A stretch of 64,000 nucleotides of DNA, from assembly GCF_900215215.1 (NCBI RefSeq), contig NZ_OBDR01000002.1, positions 226,006 through 290,005 on the forward strand, written 5' to 3'. The notes beneath the pieces were generated by a model. That model did no database searches, was not told the DNA's origin, and saw only the letters and a program-made list of their open reading frames with translations. This document shows, piece after piece, positions 53,740 through 63,548 of the stretch (position 1 is its first letter; every line of letters starts with the position of its first letter). Both the position numbers and the translations under genes were made by a program. This stretch comes from Methanohalophilus euhalobius. GTDB taxonomy: Archaea; Halobacteriota; Methanosarcinia; Methanosarcinales; Methanosarcinaceae.

Positions 53740-53940
53740 TCACTTTTTCTTATCCGGGGGTATTTTCTCATCAGGTGTTACGCCGTAATATCTGGTCCTT
53801 GCTTTTCCCCATATGCAACCTTCCTTACCAAATATCTTGAGTTCAAGATTCTGGATCGCCTTACAAATGGGATTTCCAGCTCTTGCTCCCCTGCATACAA
53901 TACAATATTTTTCACAAAATACCGGTGCTCTGTCGGTCAT
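53740..53940 (-). CDS. Small cysteine-containing protein of unknown function
   Basis: A 66-residue basic protein: TDRAPVFCEKYCIVCRGARAGNPICKAIQNLELK, then EGCIWGKARTRYYGV. Cysteines at about 9, 13, 16, 26 and 42 could bind zinc or an iron-sulfur cluster. I believe related small proteins exist in other Methanosarcinales but cannot confirm. AGGGG seven bases before the ATG supports expression. Its stop codon abuts the stop of the convergent kinase gene (TGATCA). Confidence 0.7.
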   Translation of the reverse strand: MTDRAPVFCEKYCIVCRGARAGNPICKAIQNLELKIFGKEGCIWGKARTRYYGVTPDEKIPPDKKK

Positions 53941-54016
53941 TAGATGTCCCCTGCATATTCCTTACACTATATAATATGCAACGAACGTACTATAAAAAAT
54001 TAAGGACCGGGGGTTG

Positions 54017-54538
54017 TCAGAAAGTCTGATCGCTGCCGGAGACATGTTTTAATCTCCTGACACCATCGATCTCTTCAATAACTTCTGTAACAGATTCAGG
54101 AACGAATTGTTCCCACTCTTCACCGGCAATCATCTTTTCACGGATGAGAGTGCCTGAATACTTTTCCCGATGATACATGGGAGGTTGCTTTGTTTCTATG
54201 CCTGCTTCTTCAAAAAGCTCGAGGATTAGAGGATTATTGGAATAGACTATGTCAAAAGGAGGAGTCCTTGCAGTGACATAGGAAACCCAAACTGCGTTTT
54301 GCTGGATGTCATCTATGGGAACTGCATAATGTTTGATGTCCGTATCTGCAAGAGAATGACGAATCATCATTATGCGTTCACCGGCAGTAAAGGGATTCGG
54401 TGTCTCGTGGCTTCTTTGAGCGCTTCCGACACCTATTACGAGTTCATCAATATCTTTTCCAATCGTTTTTATGACCGAATAGTGGCCTTTGTGGAATGGC
54501 TGGAAGCGCCCTATATAGAATGCCCTTTTAAGATTCAT
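54017..54538 (-). CDS. nadM: Nicotinamide-nucleotide adenylyltransferase (archaeal type)
   Basis: A 173-residue nucleotidylyltransferase: RAFYIGRFQPFHKGHYSVI contains the GxFxPxHxGH ATP-binding motif, and YSGTLIREKMIAGE the second HIGH-family ISSTxxR-like motif. It makes NAD+ from NMN and ATP. The archaeal form is short, as here. It begins three bases after fpoF stops, so is likely co-transcribed with mer and fpoF, tying cofactor supply to methanogenesis genes. Confidence 0.94.
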   Translation of the reverse strand: MNLKRAFYIGRFQPFHKGHYSVIKTIGKDIDELVIGVGSAQRSHETPNPFTAGERIMMIRHSLADTDIKHYAVPIDDIQQNAVWVSYVTARTPPFDIVYSNNPLILELFEEAGIETKQPPMYHREKYSGTLIREKMIAGEEWEQFVPESVTEVIEEIDGVRRLKHVSGSDQTF

Positions 54539-54541
54539 GTT

Positions 54542-55569
54542 TTATCTGATGCCACATTCATCGAAGCTGAACTTCTCACAAACTTCAAGATAATGTTGTG
54601 AATTGTTGTTGTGTTTCGTGGTTGCCAGTTTCTTGACAAGGTCCATTCCAGGTTTTGGATCTTCCATTATCTCAAGCTCATCTTCAGCCATCTTGAAGTA
54701 TTTTTCACCTTCGTCTGTACGGATCAGGACACAGTTCCATCCGTCCGGTGTACCTACAGAACCTATTGATATATCTGCTGAAACTGATGTGTAATCACAG
54801 CAGTGGTGGCAGGGATTCCTGGCATGCGGACCAACTTGTGGAATTTTGACACTGTGACTTTCGCCATCCTTTGTGTATGCCCAGAACTTACCCTTTGCGA
54901 AGTCGAATTTTACAACATCTTCAGGATTGAGTTCCATTATCTCTTTTATGATTTTTTCGGACATTACATCATGATAAAAACTTTCCATACAAAGAAGCCC
55001 TATAATAACCACGATCTTGTCATTGACATTTTCGGATATCAAGCGTGCACCGTGAGCCTGGCAGGGTACGCCGATTACACCGATTTTATCATATTGTTCG
55101 AAGGGTTCCCTCAGAGCAGAGAGTACGGAATCATATGTGTATTTGGTACCTTTGGCTCTCTTTATTTGTTCTGGATCGGTGAAGACTTCCAGTTCGGTTT
55201 CCCAGTTGTCATTGCGGGTGATTCCCACAAAGCAGTCCACTTCCCCCAATTCAAGCAGTTTGCTTGCAATTGCAGTTGTTGCACCACCGTCCTGTCCTTC
55301 GATGTCACTTTTTGCACCAAAGAAACTCCTGACATTTGCAAATTCATCCTCGACGTAACCATCCACTACGGGACAGATGCGCCCACAGGTATAGCAACCT
55401 TCACAGACATTTGGGGCAGCACCTTTGGTGTAAAGTTCCAAATTGTCCGGGTCTCTTACTTCGGCCCTTTTGTTCATGACGATGGCACCGGCAGGGCATG
55501 CTGAAACACATGCCCCGCAAGCGGTACAGACGTCATAATCAATGACCTCTAGTATCTTCGGATGAACCA

Positions 55570-55570
<1 letters not shown>
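54542..55570 (-). CDS. fpoF: F420H2 dehydrogenase subunit FpoF (FrhB family)
   Basis: A 342-residue flavo-iron-sulfur protein. The N-terminus holds two ferredoxin-like cysteine sets (CTACGACVSACPAG and CEGCYTCGRICPV) for 4Fe-4S clusters, and the remainder is the FrhB-type FAD/F420 domain with GATTAIASKLLELG, CQAHGARLIS and a cysteine-rich CHHCCDYTS. FpoF is the electron input module of the Fpo complex, which passes electrons from F420H2 to methanophenazine. Methanosarcina fpoF lies beside mer, as here. It starts within the mer stop codon (ATG overlaps TGA). Confidence 0.92.
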
Positions 55571-56616
<1,046 letters not shown>

Positions 56617-56786
56617 CCTTATTGATTTTGAACGGCATTTTCCTGTTTGCCTTTATATTAGTAATCTTCCAGGCTCATTTCGAATTGCAAGTATATGATA
56701 CACGCTGCTATCTTCCCCATCACCGATATACATAAATAATCATCTCTCCTCTTTTATTATGCAAATAAATACAAGGAGTTGAATCT

Positions 56787-56909
56787 ATGGGAGTTCAAAA
56801 AGTAGGTGAAAAATACATTTGTAATATCTGTGGCAACGAAGTTGAAGTCACTGAAGTTGGTGGCGGTGTACTTATTTGCTGCGGGGAAGAAATGGAACTT
56901 ATGGAGTAA
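56787..56909 (+). CDS. Desulforedoxin-like rubredoxin-type protein
   Basis: Forty residues: [20 protein letters not shown], then [20 protein letters not shown]. CxxC (12-15) and CC (31-32) form the distorted FeS4 site of desulforedoxin, which also occurs as the N-terminal domain of desulfoferrodoxin. It may carry electrons to a superoxide or peroxide reductase. AAGGAG lies 7 bases before the ATG. It is the first gene of the redox gene run to 61359; the nearest partners are unknown. Confidence 0.8.
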   Translation: MGVQKVGEKYICNICGNEVEVTEVGGGVLICCGEEMELME

Positions 56910-56958
56910 TCATCCTGTTAATGTATTATTTCAGAATCAATAAGGGAGTGAACCAATA

Positions 56959-57195
56959 ATGAAATGTTTTGAATGTGAAAAAGAAAATAAAAATACTGAC
57001 ACAGTCAGCATCTGTATCATATGTGGCAGAGGCGTCTGTATGGACCATCTTGTAAGAGAAAAAGTTCCCGTATTGGAAGGGGAATATGAAGTGAGACTTA
57101 AATGTATGGGAGACGCCTGTGAGTTAAAGGACATGCAACCTCTACTCAAAATACTTTGTAAACCATGCCATGAGGCTTTGAAAGAAAACTTCTGA
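56959..57195 (+). CDS. DUF2180-type cysteine-rich protein
   Basis: A 78-residue protein with CFECEKE, CIICGRGVCMDHL and ILCKPCHEAL cysteine pairs, fitting a B-box/zinc-ribbon-like zinc fold known as DUF2180, found in methanogens. Function is unknown. A near-identical architecture follows in the next gene, so this is a tandem pair. It lies 49 bases after the desulforedoxin. Confidence 0.75.
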   Translation: MKCFECEKENKNTDTVSICIICGRGVCMDHLVREKVPVLEGEYEVRLKCMGDACELKDMQPLLKILCKPCHEALKENF

Positions 57196-57205
57196 GGTGA
57201 GTACC

Positions 57206-57424
57206 ATGATGAAATGTTATGACTGTGTTGAAGCAGGGAAAGATGTAGAAGCCGCTGCAGTATGTATTGTTTGCGGGAAAGGGCTGTGTATGGATCACTC
57301 TAAAGAAGTAAAACTACAGGTTTCAGTGGGAAAACCACCCGAGGTCAAACGTCTTCATAAGGGCCTTCCCCACTTTATGTGCAACTACTGTTTTGATAAC
57401 ACAGTGGAAGATTCCTTTGATTGA
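57206..57424 (+). CDS. Second DUF2180-type cysteine-rich protein
   Basis: A 72-residue paralogue of the previous gene: MMKCYDCVEAGKDVEAAAV, CIVCGKGLCMDHS and MCNYCFD. Cysteine spacing is shared with the first copy, implying duplication. GAGGTGA five bases before the ATG at 57206 decides the start; a GTG at 57197 is less likely. Function unknown. Confidence 0.75.
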   Translation: MMKCYDCVEAGKDVEAAAVCIVCGKGLCMDHSKEVKLQVSVGKPPEVKRLHKGLPHFMCNYCFDNTVEDSFD

Positions 57425-57446
57425 TTCCATATAGGAGGTTTAATTG

Positions 57447-57803
57447 ATGGCAGAACATGAGAAAGTAGTAAAGGATATCGAGGATAAGATGGGGTTTGCC
57501 CCGAATATTCTCCACACACTGAAGGAAATCGATCCCAACTTCGTTAAGAAGTACAGGAGATGTCATGACAAACTATTGTCAGACGGCGCCATGCCTGCCA
57601 AGTACAAGATACTGATGGCACTGGCAGTCGTTGCCTCCAAACAGTGTGAGGCCTGTACGGTCTCCCAGATGAAGAGCGCTCTGAAAAATGGCGCCACAGC
57701 AGAGGAAATAATGGAAACGATGGAAGTGATATCTATCACTTCAGGTGCACCTGCAGTTGCAGCATGCAGGGAGGCACTTAAGTTACTGCAGGAAAAACAG
57801 TAA
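57447..57803 (+). CDS. AhpD/carboxymuconolactone decarboxylase-like protein
   Basis: A 118-residue helical protein: KYKILMALAVVASKQCEACTVSQMKSALKNGATAEEIMETMEV. The CxxC (CEAC) followed by a conserved helix is the AhpD-like active site, which relays electrons to peroxidases or acts in thiol-disulfide exchange. No decarboxylase residues stand out. AGGAGGT seven bases before the ATG gives a strong start. It fits with an oxidative-stress or thiol theme of the cluster. Confidence 0.85.
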   Translation: MAEHEKVVKDIEDKMGFAPNILHTLKEIDPNFVKKYRRCHDKLLSDGAMPAKYKILMALAVVASKQCEACTVSQMKSALKNGATAEEIMETMEVISITSGAPAVAACREALKLLQEKQ

Positions 57804-57862
57804 GGAGGCATATAAGCCTCCTTCTGATTAATATTCACGGGGGATTCCAGAAGGGGTATACA

Positions 57863-59236
57863 GTGAGAATCATAGCCATATTTCTCATATTTACATTCGT
57901 TTTTGCCTGTGGAGAGGTTGTAGCAGAGGCTTCCCCCACTGAAGCAGGTACCTTATCGCATGAAGATTTTACTTCATATTCTACCTGCAACAGATGCCAT
58001 GCCATCACGACCAGCCAGTGGGAAGGTAGTATGCATTATCATGCTTTTGATGACCCATTTTATAAGGAAGAACTAAAACTTGCAAGTGAAAAGACAAATG
58101 GCTCTCTGGATGTTTTCTGTACGCGCTGTCACATACCTGCCAGTGTGGTTTCAGGGCAGGTTCCCCCTATAAATAACCCTGATATTAGTGAAGAAGCTGC
58201 TGAAGGAGTGGGCTGTGATTTTTGCCACAGTGTAAAGGAGTCCTCTGAGATAGGCAATGGAGGATATGCGGTGACTCCTTCTGAGACCAAATATGGCCCC
58301 TTTGAGGATTCTGAATCTGCGTTCCATGAAGCACAGTACAGTGAATTCTATACAAAATCAGAGTATTGTGGAATGTGCCACCAGATCACCCACCCAACAT
58401 CCGGTGTAGTGCTGGATGACACCTATCAGGCATGGAGTGAAAGTCCCTATGCTGAAGAAAAAGTCCAATGCCAGGATTGCCATATGACACCGGGAATCAC
58501 TGAATTTGAGGCAAATCCCGGGCGTGCTGGATCAGGTGCACCCAAAAGAGACCATATATCGGTGCACAACTTCGCAGGAGCCAATGTATTTGTTACAGGG
58601 ATACTGGACGAGGATGATCATAAAGAAATGGCAATCGAAAGACTTCAGGAAGCGGCTACACTAGAAATAGACATTCCCGAAAATGCGCAACCAGGCGAAG
58701 AAGTTGCCATAAAAGTCTCAATTACGAATTCCGGTGCAGGTCATAATTTGCCTACAGGACTTACTGAAGCCAGGCAAATGTGGACCCAGGTGGATATAAA
58801 AGACAGTCAGGGACGCAAAATCTACAATTCAGGAAATCTGGATATAAATGGGACTATTGAAGACAGTATTGTTTATCAGGCAATATACGCCGATGCCTCC
58901 GGCGAACCCACTTTGAAACTCTGGGAAATAACCGATGTAATCTCTGATAATAGGATTGCACCTACATCCACTGCTACAGAGATTCATAATTTCACAATAC
59001 CGACAGATGCAACAAATCCCATTATAGTTGATACGAAATTGCTCTATAGATCTGCCCCCCAACACCTGATAGATGAACTTTTTGAACAAAAGGAGTATGA
59101 AGTTCCGATTGTAGAGATGGAATCCGTTAAAGGCGGAATAAACGGTGAAGTAGAATCTGAAGGAACACCAGGATTTGGAAGTGTTGTTGGTTTGATCGCA
59201 TTATTAACAATTTATTTGTTTAGAAGGAATATGTAA
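57863..59236 (+). CDS. Pentaheme c-type cytochrome with C-terminal PGF-CTERM anchor
   Basis: A 457-residue secreted protein. A signal peptide (about 1-22, with Cys16 possibly part of a lipobox-like end) is followed by five CxxCH motifs at 42-46, 86-90, 118-122, 169-173 and 203-207, then about 220 residues of beta-rich sequence without further hemes, and a C-terminal TPGFGSVVGLIALL helix ending RRNM, the PGF-CTERM surface-sorting plan of archaea. It would sit on the outer membrane face with five covalent hemes. It differs from the seven-heme MmcA of Methanosarcina acetivorans. The start is GTG. Its role may be extracellular electron transfer or reduction of a small oxidant. Confidence 0.88.
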   Translation: MRIIAIFLIFTFVFACGEVVAEASPTEAGTLSHEDFTSYSTCNRCHAITTSQWEGSMHYHAFDDPFYKEELKLASEKTNGSLDVFCTRCHIPASVVSGQVPPINNPDISEEAAEGVGCDFCHSVKESSEIGNGGYAVTPSETKYGPFEDSESAFHEAQYSEFYTKSEYCGMCHQITHPTSGVVLDDTYQAWSESPYAEEKVQCQDCHMTPGITEFEANPGRAGSGAPKRDHISVHNFAGANVFVTGILDEDDHKEMAIERLQEAATLEIDIPENAQPGEEVAIKVSITNSGAGHNLPTGLTEARQMWTQVDIKDSQGRKIYNSGNLDINGTIEDSIVYQAIYADASGEPTLKLWEITDVISDNRIAPTSTATEIHNFTIPTDATNPIIVDTKLLYRSAPQHLIDELFEQKEYEVPIVEMESVKGGINGEVESEGTPGFGSVVGLIALLTIYLFRRNM

Positions 59237-59247
59237 GGAGGAAGAAT

Positions 59248-59439
59248 ATGCCACCAGTTGTAGACAAAGATAAATGTATAGGAAGCGGCGAATGTGCTGA
59301 GGTATGTCCCACAGACGTTTTTGATCTGAAAGAAGATTCCAACGGGGATACAAAATCAGTAGTTTCACGTCCTGATGACTGCATAGAATGTGAACAATGT
59401 GTGGACGCCTGTCCGGCTGATGCCATTGTACTTGAGTGA
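59248..59439 (+). CDS. Ferredoxin with seven cysteine ligands
   Basis: Sixty-three residues with a bacterial-type double-cluster fold. The second motif CIECEQCVDACP (45-56) is complete. The first reads CIGSGECAEVCP (10-21): Ser13 replaces the second cysteine of C-x2-C-x2-C-x3-C. One cluster is therefore likely [3Fe-4S] or has a serine ligand, the other [4Fe-4S]. It follows the cytochrome gene by 11 bases and precedes the iron-sulfur flavoprotein, a likely partner. Confidence 0.92.
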   Translation: MPPVVDKDKCIGSGECAEVCPTDVFDLKEDSNGDTKSVVSRPDDCIECEQCVDACPADAIVLE

Positions 59440-59451
59440 AAGGAGTGTGAA

Positions 59452-60078
59452 ATGATGTCCGACAAGGACATTGTGAAAATACTTGGTATCTCGGGCAGTC
59501 CTCGTAAAAAGGCAACTGCCCATGCCGTGCAATATGCACTGGATTATGCAAAGGAAAAATACAATGTCGAAGTGGAGTATTTTTCTGCAAGCGGGAAAGA
59601 ATTGAAATTCTGTATCCATTGCGACCATTGCATAAGGACCAAAAAGGGATGTATACACAAAGATGACATATCAGACCTGTATGAAAATATGCTCTGGGCG
59701 GATGCCTGGATAATAGGGACACCCGTATACCAGGGAAATATCAGTGCACAGACCAAAACCATAATGGACAGATGCAGGGCGGTTGTTGCAGCAAATCCGA
59801 AGGCTTTCCATAATAAAGTGGGTGCTGCACTGGCAGATGGAGGGGACCGTGCCGGAGGTCAGGAGCCCGCCCTCCAGACCATATTGAATTTTTATGTGAT
59901 CAGTGAAATGTTCCCTGTTGCCGGAGGCTCCTTCGGGTCAAATCTGGGAGGTACCCTGTGGTCAAAGGATAAAGGTTCAGAAGGAATAGATGAAGATGAG
60001 GAAGGCCTACGCAGTCTGCGCCGTACAATGAAAAAACTTATTGAGACATCCAGGCAAATGAAAAGACTGGAACAATAA
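59452..60078 (+). CDS. Iron-sulfur flavoprotein (Isf)
   Basis: A 208-residue NADPH-dependent FMN reductase-like flavoprotein: ILGISGSPRKKATA is the FMN phosphate loop, and CIHCDHCIRTKKGC (Cys54, 57, 60, 67) is the compact 4Fe-4S motif of the Methanosarcina Isf family. Isf accepts electrons from ferredoxin and can reduce O2 or peroxide. It lies 12 bases after the ferredoxin gene. AGGAG precedes the ATG. Confidence 0.9.
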   Translation: MMSDKDIVKILGISGSPRKKATAHAVQYALDYAKEKYNVEVEYFSASGKELKFCIHCDHCIRTKKGCIHKDDISDLYENMLWADAWIIGTPVYQGNISAQTKTIMDRCRAVVAANPKAFHNKVGAALADGGDRAGGQEPALQTILNFYVISEMFPVAGGSFGSNLGGTLWSKDKGSEGIDEDEEGLRSLRRTMKKLIETSRQMKRLEQ

Positions 60079-60091
60079 AGGAGAACATAAA

Positions 60092-60790
60092 TTGCGATTT
60101 GATGTAAGGCTGATGGAAATTATTCCCAGAACCGAAGATGTGCTAAGTTTCCTTTTTCCCCGGCCAGATGATTTTAATTATGTGGCAGGCCAGTATATGT
60201 TCGTAGAACTGGAAATTGCCGGCAGCAAAGTGCGTAAACCATTTACTATCTCCAGCAGTCCGGCCAACAAGGATATCATCGAATTTACCAAGAAACTCAC
60301 AGGTCATGAGTTTTCCAATGCCCTGCTTGCCCTTCAACCCGGTGATTCGGTAGGGATTGAAGGCCCATTCGGGAAAATGACCTATTCAGGAGAATATGAC
60401 AAAATTGCGCTAATCAGCGGAGGAATCGGGGTCACCCCCATGATCAGTATTTCACGATACTGTACAGATAAAGGTATGGACACGGACATTGTTATGATAT
60501 CCAGTAACAAAACAGAGCAGGATATTGCCTTTGAAGATGAACTGGATATTATGCAAAAACACAATCCTAATCTGAAAGTTGTACATACCTTAACCAGGGC
60601 TTCCAGTGATTGGACAGGTTGCAGGGAGCGTGTCTGTGAAAGCATGATATTGCGTGAAATTCCGGATTACAGGGACCGCATGTTCTATTTATGTGGCCCC
60701 CCGACAATGGTGAAGACTGTCAGGGAAATACTATATGAAATGGCTATCGATAAAGCAAAAGTCAAATATGAACTATTTACAGGTTATTAA
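60092..60790 (+). CDS. FAD/NAD(P)-binding oxidoreductase (ferredoxin reductase-like)
   Basis: A 232-residue FNR-type protein: VRKPFTISSSPANK is the FAD-binding RxYS-like motif, ALISGGIGVTPMISI the NAD-binding glycine loop and YLCGPPTMVKTV the C-terminal signature. It lacks an attached 2Fe-2S or heme domain. A TTG start with AAGGAG eight bases upstream is used. Its redox partner is probably one of the neighbouring ferredoxin/flavoprotein genes. Confidence 0.88.
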   Translation: MRFDVRLMEIIPRTEDVLSFLFPRPDDFNYVAGQYMFVELEIAGSKVRKPFTISSSPANKDIIEFTKKLTGHEFSNALLALQPGDSVGIEGPFGKMTYSGEYDKIALISGGIGVTPMISISRYCTDKGMDTDIVMISSNKTEQDIAFEDELDIMQKHNPNLKVVHTLTRASSDWTGCRERVCESMILREIPDYRDRMFYLCGPPTMVKTVREILYEMAIDKAKVKYELFTGY

Positions 60791-60807
60791 TTTACAGGAG
60801 TGATAAT

Positions 60808-61359
60808 ATGAAAAGAATCGCATGGGGTATTACAGGCTCAGGTGACCTTATAAAAGAGACGTATGACATAATGGTAGACATTCAGAAAAAAACTGATATT
60901 GAGTTTATGGTATTTCTTTCAAAGGAAGGGGAAACTGTAATGAAGTGGTATCGCATGTGGGATAACATACAAAATGATTTCCCCAACTTCAAAACAGATT
61001 CGGGCCCCAACTCGCCTTTTATTGCCGGTCCACTGCAGGTTGGTCACTATGATGCTTTAATAATCGCACCAGCCACAGCCAATTCTGTTGCCAAGATAGC
61101 ACATGGTATTGCCGATACTCTTGTAACAAATGTGGTGGCCCAGACAGCAAAAGGACAAACCCCTATTTATGTCCTGCCTGTTGATCAGGTGCGTGGCGAT
61201 GTTACAACCTATGCACCCAGTGGAAGAAAAATGAAGTTGAAGATGCGTGACATTGATGTTACCAATTCAGAAAAACTGGCTGAAATGGAAAATATGCACA
61301 TATTGACAAAACCTGATGATATTTATGAACTATTGAATATAGAAGCAAAAGAGGATTAA
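60808..61359 (+). CDS. Archaeoflavoprotein AfpA / dihydromethanopterin reductase-like flavoprotein
   Basis: A 183-residue flavoprotein of the Dfp/UbiX-like flavin fold: RIAWGITGSGDLIKET at the N-terminus, LIIAPATANSVAKIAHGIADTLV in the middle, and the redox-like VLPVDQVRGDVTT. Best matches are AfpA of Archaeoglobus, which takes electrons from ferredoxin, and DmrX-type proteins involved in tetrahydromethanopterin reduction; the two cannot be split from sequence alone. It ends with TAA sharing bases with the convergent stop of the DUF429-like gene. Confidence 0.82.
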   Translation: MKRIAWGITGSGDLIKETYDIMVDIQKKTDIEFMVFLSKEGETVMKWYRMWDNIQNDFPNFKTDSGPNSPFIAGPLQVGHYDALIIAPATANSVAKIAHGIADTLVTNVVAQTAKGQTPIYVLPVDQVRGDVTTYAPSGRKMKLKMRDIDVTNSEKLAEMENMHILTKPDDIYELLNIEAKED

Positions 61360-62159
61360 TAATAAATATCCCCTTCTCTTTTTTCAAGTTCATCCGGATT
61401 TTTTCCTTCCAGAATATGCATATTCCTGAATACGGCATACACTGCCAGAATACTGTCCAAAGCGTCTCCTTGAGTGTTTGAAATACATATATCTTTTATT
61501 TCATCATCGAGTACAATATTGAATTTTTCTAACTTATCCACAATCATTTTCCTATTAGATTCTCTGTCACTCTTTTTCCCTTTATACGGCACATATAGAC
61601 CCTTTTCTTTAAGGGTGCAGGCCGGACATATCTCTATTACCCAGGGTTTTTCAGGATTCGGTGTTTGTATAGGAAGAATACAGGCAAGGTTATTCCTTAC
61701 AAGAGGATTAATTATCCTTGAGATACCATGATAGGTCTGTTTGTACAACCAGAGATTGTATGCAGCAAATGGTGCGCCTTTTTCATCTTCCTTTTTACGT
61801 TTGAATTCTTTACCATCTGTTTTCTGGCGATAGTAATCCCTGAAACTTTCTGCAGATGCATGTTTCAGAGGGAAATTGATTATGAAATCCTTCCAGTTGT
61901 TTTCTTCTGTAAGGGAAGATGGTAGTGCAAAAGGAAAATCCATTCCAAAAATAGCATATTTTTCCCTGGCGATCATGCTATAAAGAGCAGCAATACAGCT
62001 CTGAGTATCATGACTTTCAGAAAAAAAGTGAGCAGGATGACAGGTGTGGATTTTGAGAAATTTATCGTGAACGCTGCCTTCACTTACCCATATTTTATTG
62101 CAGGCTTTCTTAGACCCGCTAAAATCCACACCAAATATTTTCCTTATTTGATAAGGCAT
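61356..62159 (-). CDS. DUF429-like RNase H-fold protein
   Basis: A 267-residue protein resembling DUF429 proteins: FGVDFSGSKKA (an acidic residue in the first strand), FGMDFPFALP and SNTQGDALDSILAVYAVF carry the aspartates expected of an RNase H-like core. A nuclease role is predicted for the family but not proved. It is head to tail with ino1 (8 bases) and overlaps the AfpA gene tail by four bases. Confidence 0.75.
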   Translation of the reverse strand: MPYQIRKIFGVDFSGSKKACNKIWVSEGSVHDKFLKIHTCHPAHFFSESHDTQSCIAALYSMIAREKYAIFGMDFPFALPSSLTEENNWKDFIINFPLKHASAESFRDYYRQKTDGKEFKRKKEDEKGAPFAAYNLWLYKQTYHGISRIINPLVRNNLACILPIQTPNPEKPWVIEICPACTLKEKGLYVPYKGKKSDRESNRKMIVDKLEKFNIVLDDEIKDICISNTQGDALDSILAVYAVFRNMHILEGKNPDELEKREGDIYY

Positions 62160-62167
62160 CTTGCGTT

Positions 62168-63271
62168 TCAGTTATCCCTGTTGCCTTCGATGAAATCATT
62201 TGTCATGAGGAAGGCTTCGTCATCGTTGTATTGTTTAGGTGGATGTTTCATGAAATAAGATGCAGGGGAATAGAGAATTCCACCGGTGTCTCTTTCAAGT
62301 GCAAGTTTGCAGCAGCGTATGGCATCAATTACAACACCTGCAGAATTAGGAGAATCCTCAACTGAAAGACGTAGTTCGATATTCATGGGAACATCGCCGA
62401 AAAGTTTTCCTTCCATTCTCAGGAAACATACTTTATTGTCCTTTTGCCAGGGTACATAGTCACTTGGACCGACATGTATATTTTCATCATCCAGCCGGTC
62501 TTTGAGTACGGATTGTACAGCCTCGGTCTTGGATGTTTTCTTGGAAGACAACCTGCTGCGATTGAGCATATTAAGGAAGTCGGTATTTCCACCGGTGTTT
62601 AGCTGGTAGGTTTTTTCCAGTTTGACCCCACGTTTGCTGAAAAGGTCTGCCAGTGTCCTGTGAGTGATGGTGGCTCCAAGCTGGGCTTTGATATCATCAC
62701 CAATTATCGGCAGGTTTTTCTCTTCGAACTTTTGAGCCCATTCAGGATTACTGGCAATGAAAACCGGCATATTGTTAATGAAACCAATTCCTGCCTCCAG
62801 AGCACAGTCCGCATAAAAACGTGCAGCTTTTTCTGACCCTACGGGCATGAAATTCAAGAGCATTTCAGCACCGGAATCTTTCAGAACCTGCACGACATCC
62901 TCTTTTGTGGACTCGTTTTCATCACTGGTTATGAACTTGTATTTATCATTATAATCCGCCATGTGTTCAGAAACACCATCAAGGATGTTACCCATAGTAA
63001 CTTTTATGCCTTTCTCGGGAATGTCCGGACAGAATACAGCAGTGCAATTTGGTTCTGCAAAGATGGCTTCTGATATGTCTTTTCCTACTTTTCTTTTATC
63101 AATATCAAACGCAGCTACAACCTCAATATCAGAGGGTTGGTATCCTCCAATGGTCCAATGCATTAGACCGATAGCATCTGTCTCGGTTTTATCCCTGTAA
63201 TAATCCAGACCCTGAATGAGAGAGCTAGCGCAGTTGCCAATCCCTGCAATTGCGATCTTTATATTCTCCAT
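62168..63271 (-). CDS. ino1: Archaeal myo-inositol-1-phosphate synthase
   Basis: A 367-residue Ino1: KIAIAGIGNCASSLIQGLDYY is the NAD-binding loop, INNMPVFIASNPEW and GDDIKAQLGATITHR are catalytic-region signatures with the conserved lysine. It converts glucose-6-phosphate to inositol-1-phosphate for archaetidylinositol lipids or inositol-type osmolytes. A longer frame to 63298 exists; GAGG at normal distance favours the ATG at 63271. Confidence 0.94.
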   Translation of the reverse strand: MENIKIAIAGIGNCASSLIQGLDYYRDKTETDAIGLMHWTIGGYQPSDIEVVAAFDIDKRKVGKDISEAIFAEPNCTAVFCPDIPEKGIKVTMGNILDGVSEHMADYNDKYKFITSDENESTKEDVVQVLKDSGAEMLLNFMPVGSEKAARFYADCALEAGIGFINNMPVFIASNPEWAQKFEEKNLPIIGDDIKAQLGATITHRTLADLFSKRGVKLEKTYQLNTGGNTDFLNMLNRSRLSSKKTSKTEAVQSVLKDRLDDENIHVGPSDYVPWQKDNKVCFLRMEGKLFGDVPMNIELRLSVEDSPNSAGVVIDAIRCCKLALERDTGGILYSPASYFMKHPPKQYNDDEAFLMTNDFIEGNRDN

Positions 63272-63466
63272 AACACTTCCTCGTAAATATGAATGCAATA
63301 TGTTACCGTAACTATCATATATAATTAATCATCGAGCCATCCTCTTAATGTCGGCATTTGAATAAAAATGTTTCTGAGAATGAGTACATAAAATTACTTT
63401 TTTATCTCAATATACCTTTCCACTGAGTTGCAGTTTGGTCATAATTCAACTTTTCGAGCAGGAGTC

Positions 63467-63480
63467 ACCTTCCGTAAGGT
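63467..63480 (+). repeat. Short hairpin upstream of the TnpB-family gene
   Basis: ACCTT (63467-63471) and AAGGT (63476-63480) pair around CCGT, 69 bases before the TnpB start. IS200/IS605-type elements carry subterminal hairpins near their ends, so this may mark the left end of the element; the match is short and could be chance. The 277 bases after ino1 hold no other gene. Confidence 0.35.
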
Positions 63481-63548
63481 AGGAGAAGAAAGCGCCTGAT
63501 ATTTCACAAAAGTGATTTTTTATAATAAGTAAGTGAACATACTATTGT

